Source: Luscinia megarhynchos (taxonomy: Eukaryota; Chordata; Aves; Passeriformes; Turdidae). Taken from it: 64,000 nucleotides of DNA. The translations under genes and the position numbers were made by a program. The stretch lies in contig CM067592.1 in the NCBI GenBank assembly GCA_034336665.1, positions 50,795,783 through 50,859,782 on the forward strand. Direction: 5' to 3'. The notes below the pieces were generated by a model. It searched no databases. It was not told where the DNA came from and saw only the letters and a program-made list of their open reading frames with translations. Shown here piece after piece: positions 63,023 to 64,000 of this stretch. How positions within the stretch are numbered: position 1 is the first letter of the stretch; the number at the start of each line of letters is the position of its first letter.

Positions 63023-64000
63023 GAGAAAATACCATGACAGATGGTCATTCAAAGATCTAAAACTATATTCTTCTGCATTTAAAAGTAAAATTAAATGTTG
63101 GCACAACAAAGAGATTGCAGACATTCTTGCAAGAAGAGCTTTAGAAAAATTAAAAACTGAAATGAAAAGTGGCTTAGGGTGAAAGGGAATTTCAATACAA
63201 CCAGAACTTAATGGAATCTTAGTTCTTAAAGGCCAAAACTCTGCCCCACTATCAGCTTTACCTCTTTTTGTTTCACAAATAAACTACTAGCATTCCTCAG
63301 CCAAATAAACCTTCATGATCCCCTCATTCATATTCACCATAATGAAAGATTTTATCAGGTATTTTTAATGACTTATTCTGCCACATTTAGCTCTCAAACT
63401 TTTATATACTGGAAAAATAGAAGATCCTAGACTTTGTTCTTCATCAGCTTTTCCTGCTGAATATTCCTCAGAACTCTGCTCATTTATATCAATGGATCAG
63501 AATGTAGAGATTGACAAATTGTGGAAGACTAATAATGTGAAATGATATTTTGTAAGGGATGTTTATTTTAGACTCTGACTGAGTCTAATCTGCTTTAGGC
63601 TTTGCCTCTGCTCCAGATCTGGGATTGGGTTTAAAGAATTACTAGTATATTGATTTTTTCTACAAACTAATGTCAAATGTACCCATTACATCACTGGTTT
63701 TAACCTGGCATATATATATATATATTTTTTTTTTTACTTGCCAAATTGTGACATCTCAGTAAAGCCAACGATTTTTCAAGAATGTTAAATGATAGGCAAA
63801 ACCTTGCCCATAAATCTCATCATTTTAGTATGACATGATAAATTTATGTAGACACATTTAGTATGTGAACATATTGAGATATTTTCCCCCCTTCAGTATT
63901 AAAATAGAGATAAACTTTATTCTGATATCTAAGCCATCAAGCAGTCAAATTACTAACACAAATAGTTTAGTTAACAGCTTTGGCTTCACCAGTTACAAAA
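63023..64000. other. AT-rich unique sequence, no gene seen
   Basis: Holds a short TA run followed by poly-T (63710-63736). No other structure recognised. Confidence 0.5.

Overview
The window looks like non-coding nuclear DNA from a bird, most likely a songbird (passerine). The evidence is the repeat content. There are many pieces of the CR1 LINE, the main interspersed repeat of birds, including the diagnostic 3' tail with 8-base direct repeats of the TCACAGAA type. There is also a solo endogenous-retrovirus LTR that begins TGTCTTGGTTTG, which from memory resembles an abundant songbird LTR, and T-rich GTTT low-complexity tracts of a kind common in bird introns and intergenic DNA. Base composition is AT-rich with few CpG, and no long open frame carries a cellular protein family I recognise. 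I found no convincing host protein-coding gene, rRNA, tRNA or CRISPR array. The window is probably intergenic (gene desert) or lies within very long introns.

Layout. 1-15,000: AT-rich unique sequence with one GC-richer patch (1,141-1,560), a GTTT/poly-T tract (2,264-2,400) and an AT-rich tract (3,264-3,400). 15,028-18,960: CR1 cluster, mainly minus strand. It holds a decayed reverse-transcriptase segment whose catalytic ADD box is lost, and an endonuclease segment with a 128-codon open frame, separated by about 1.8 kb that carries smaller CR1 remnants in both orientations. 18,960-33,250: unique sequence with a TTG triplet repeat (21,803), a perfect hairpin (26,618) and a compound TA/TATATG microsatellite (27,026-27,173). 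33,251-35,546: dense nested cluster: two CR1 3' ends, a 656-bp solo LTR inserted in one of them with a target duplication, a CR1 5' segment and an oppositely oriented CR1 3' end. 35,550-47,060: unique sequence, an ATT microsatellite (43,382) and one old CR1 trace. 47,068-49,835: CR1 remnants, then a retroviral LTR whose U3 carries five exactly 43-bp-spaced CCAAT modules, followed by GC-rich sequence of unknown origin. 49,836-61,500: unique sequence with low-complexity GTTT tracts. 61,500-62,600: a GC-richer stretch with three good minus-strand splice-site look-alikes and a protein-like 59-codon open frame, the best candidate here for an unannotated transcript. 62,951-63,022: a last CR1 tail.

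No genes here work together as a pathway. The interpretable content is a history of transposable-element insertion and decay. Identifications of repeats are from recognition of family consensus features, not from a database search. Assignments to family (CR1, ERV) are much firmer than to subfamily.
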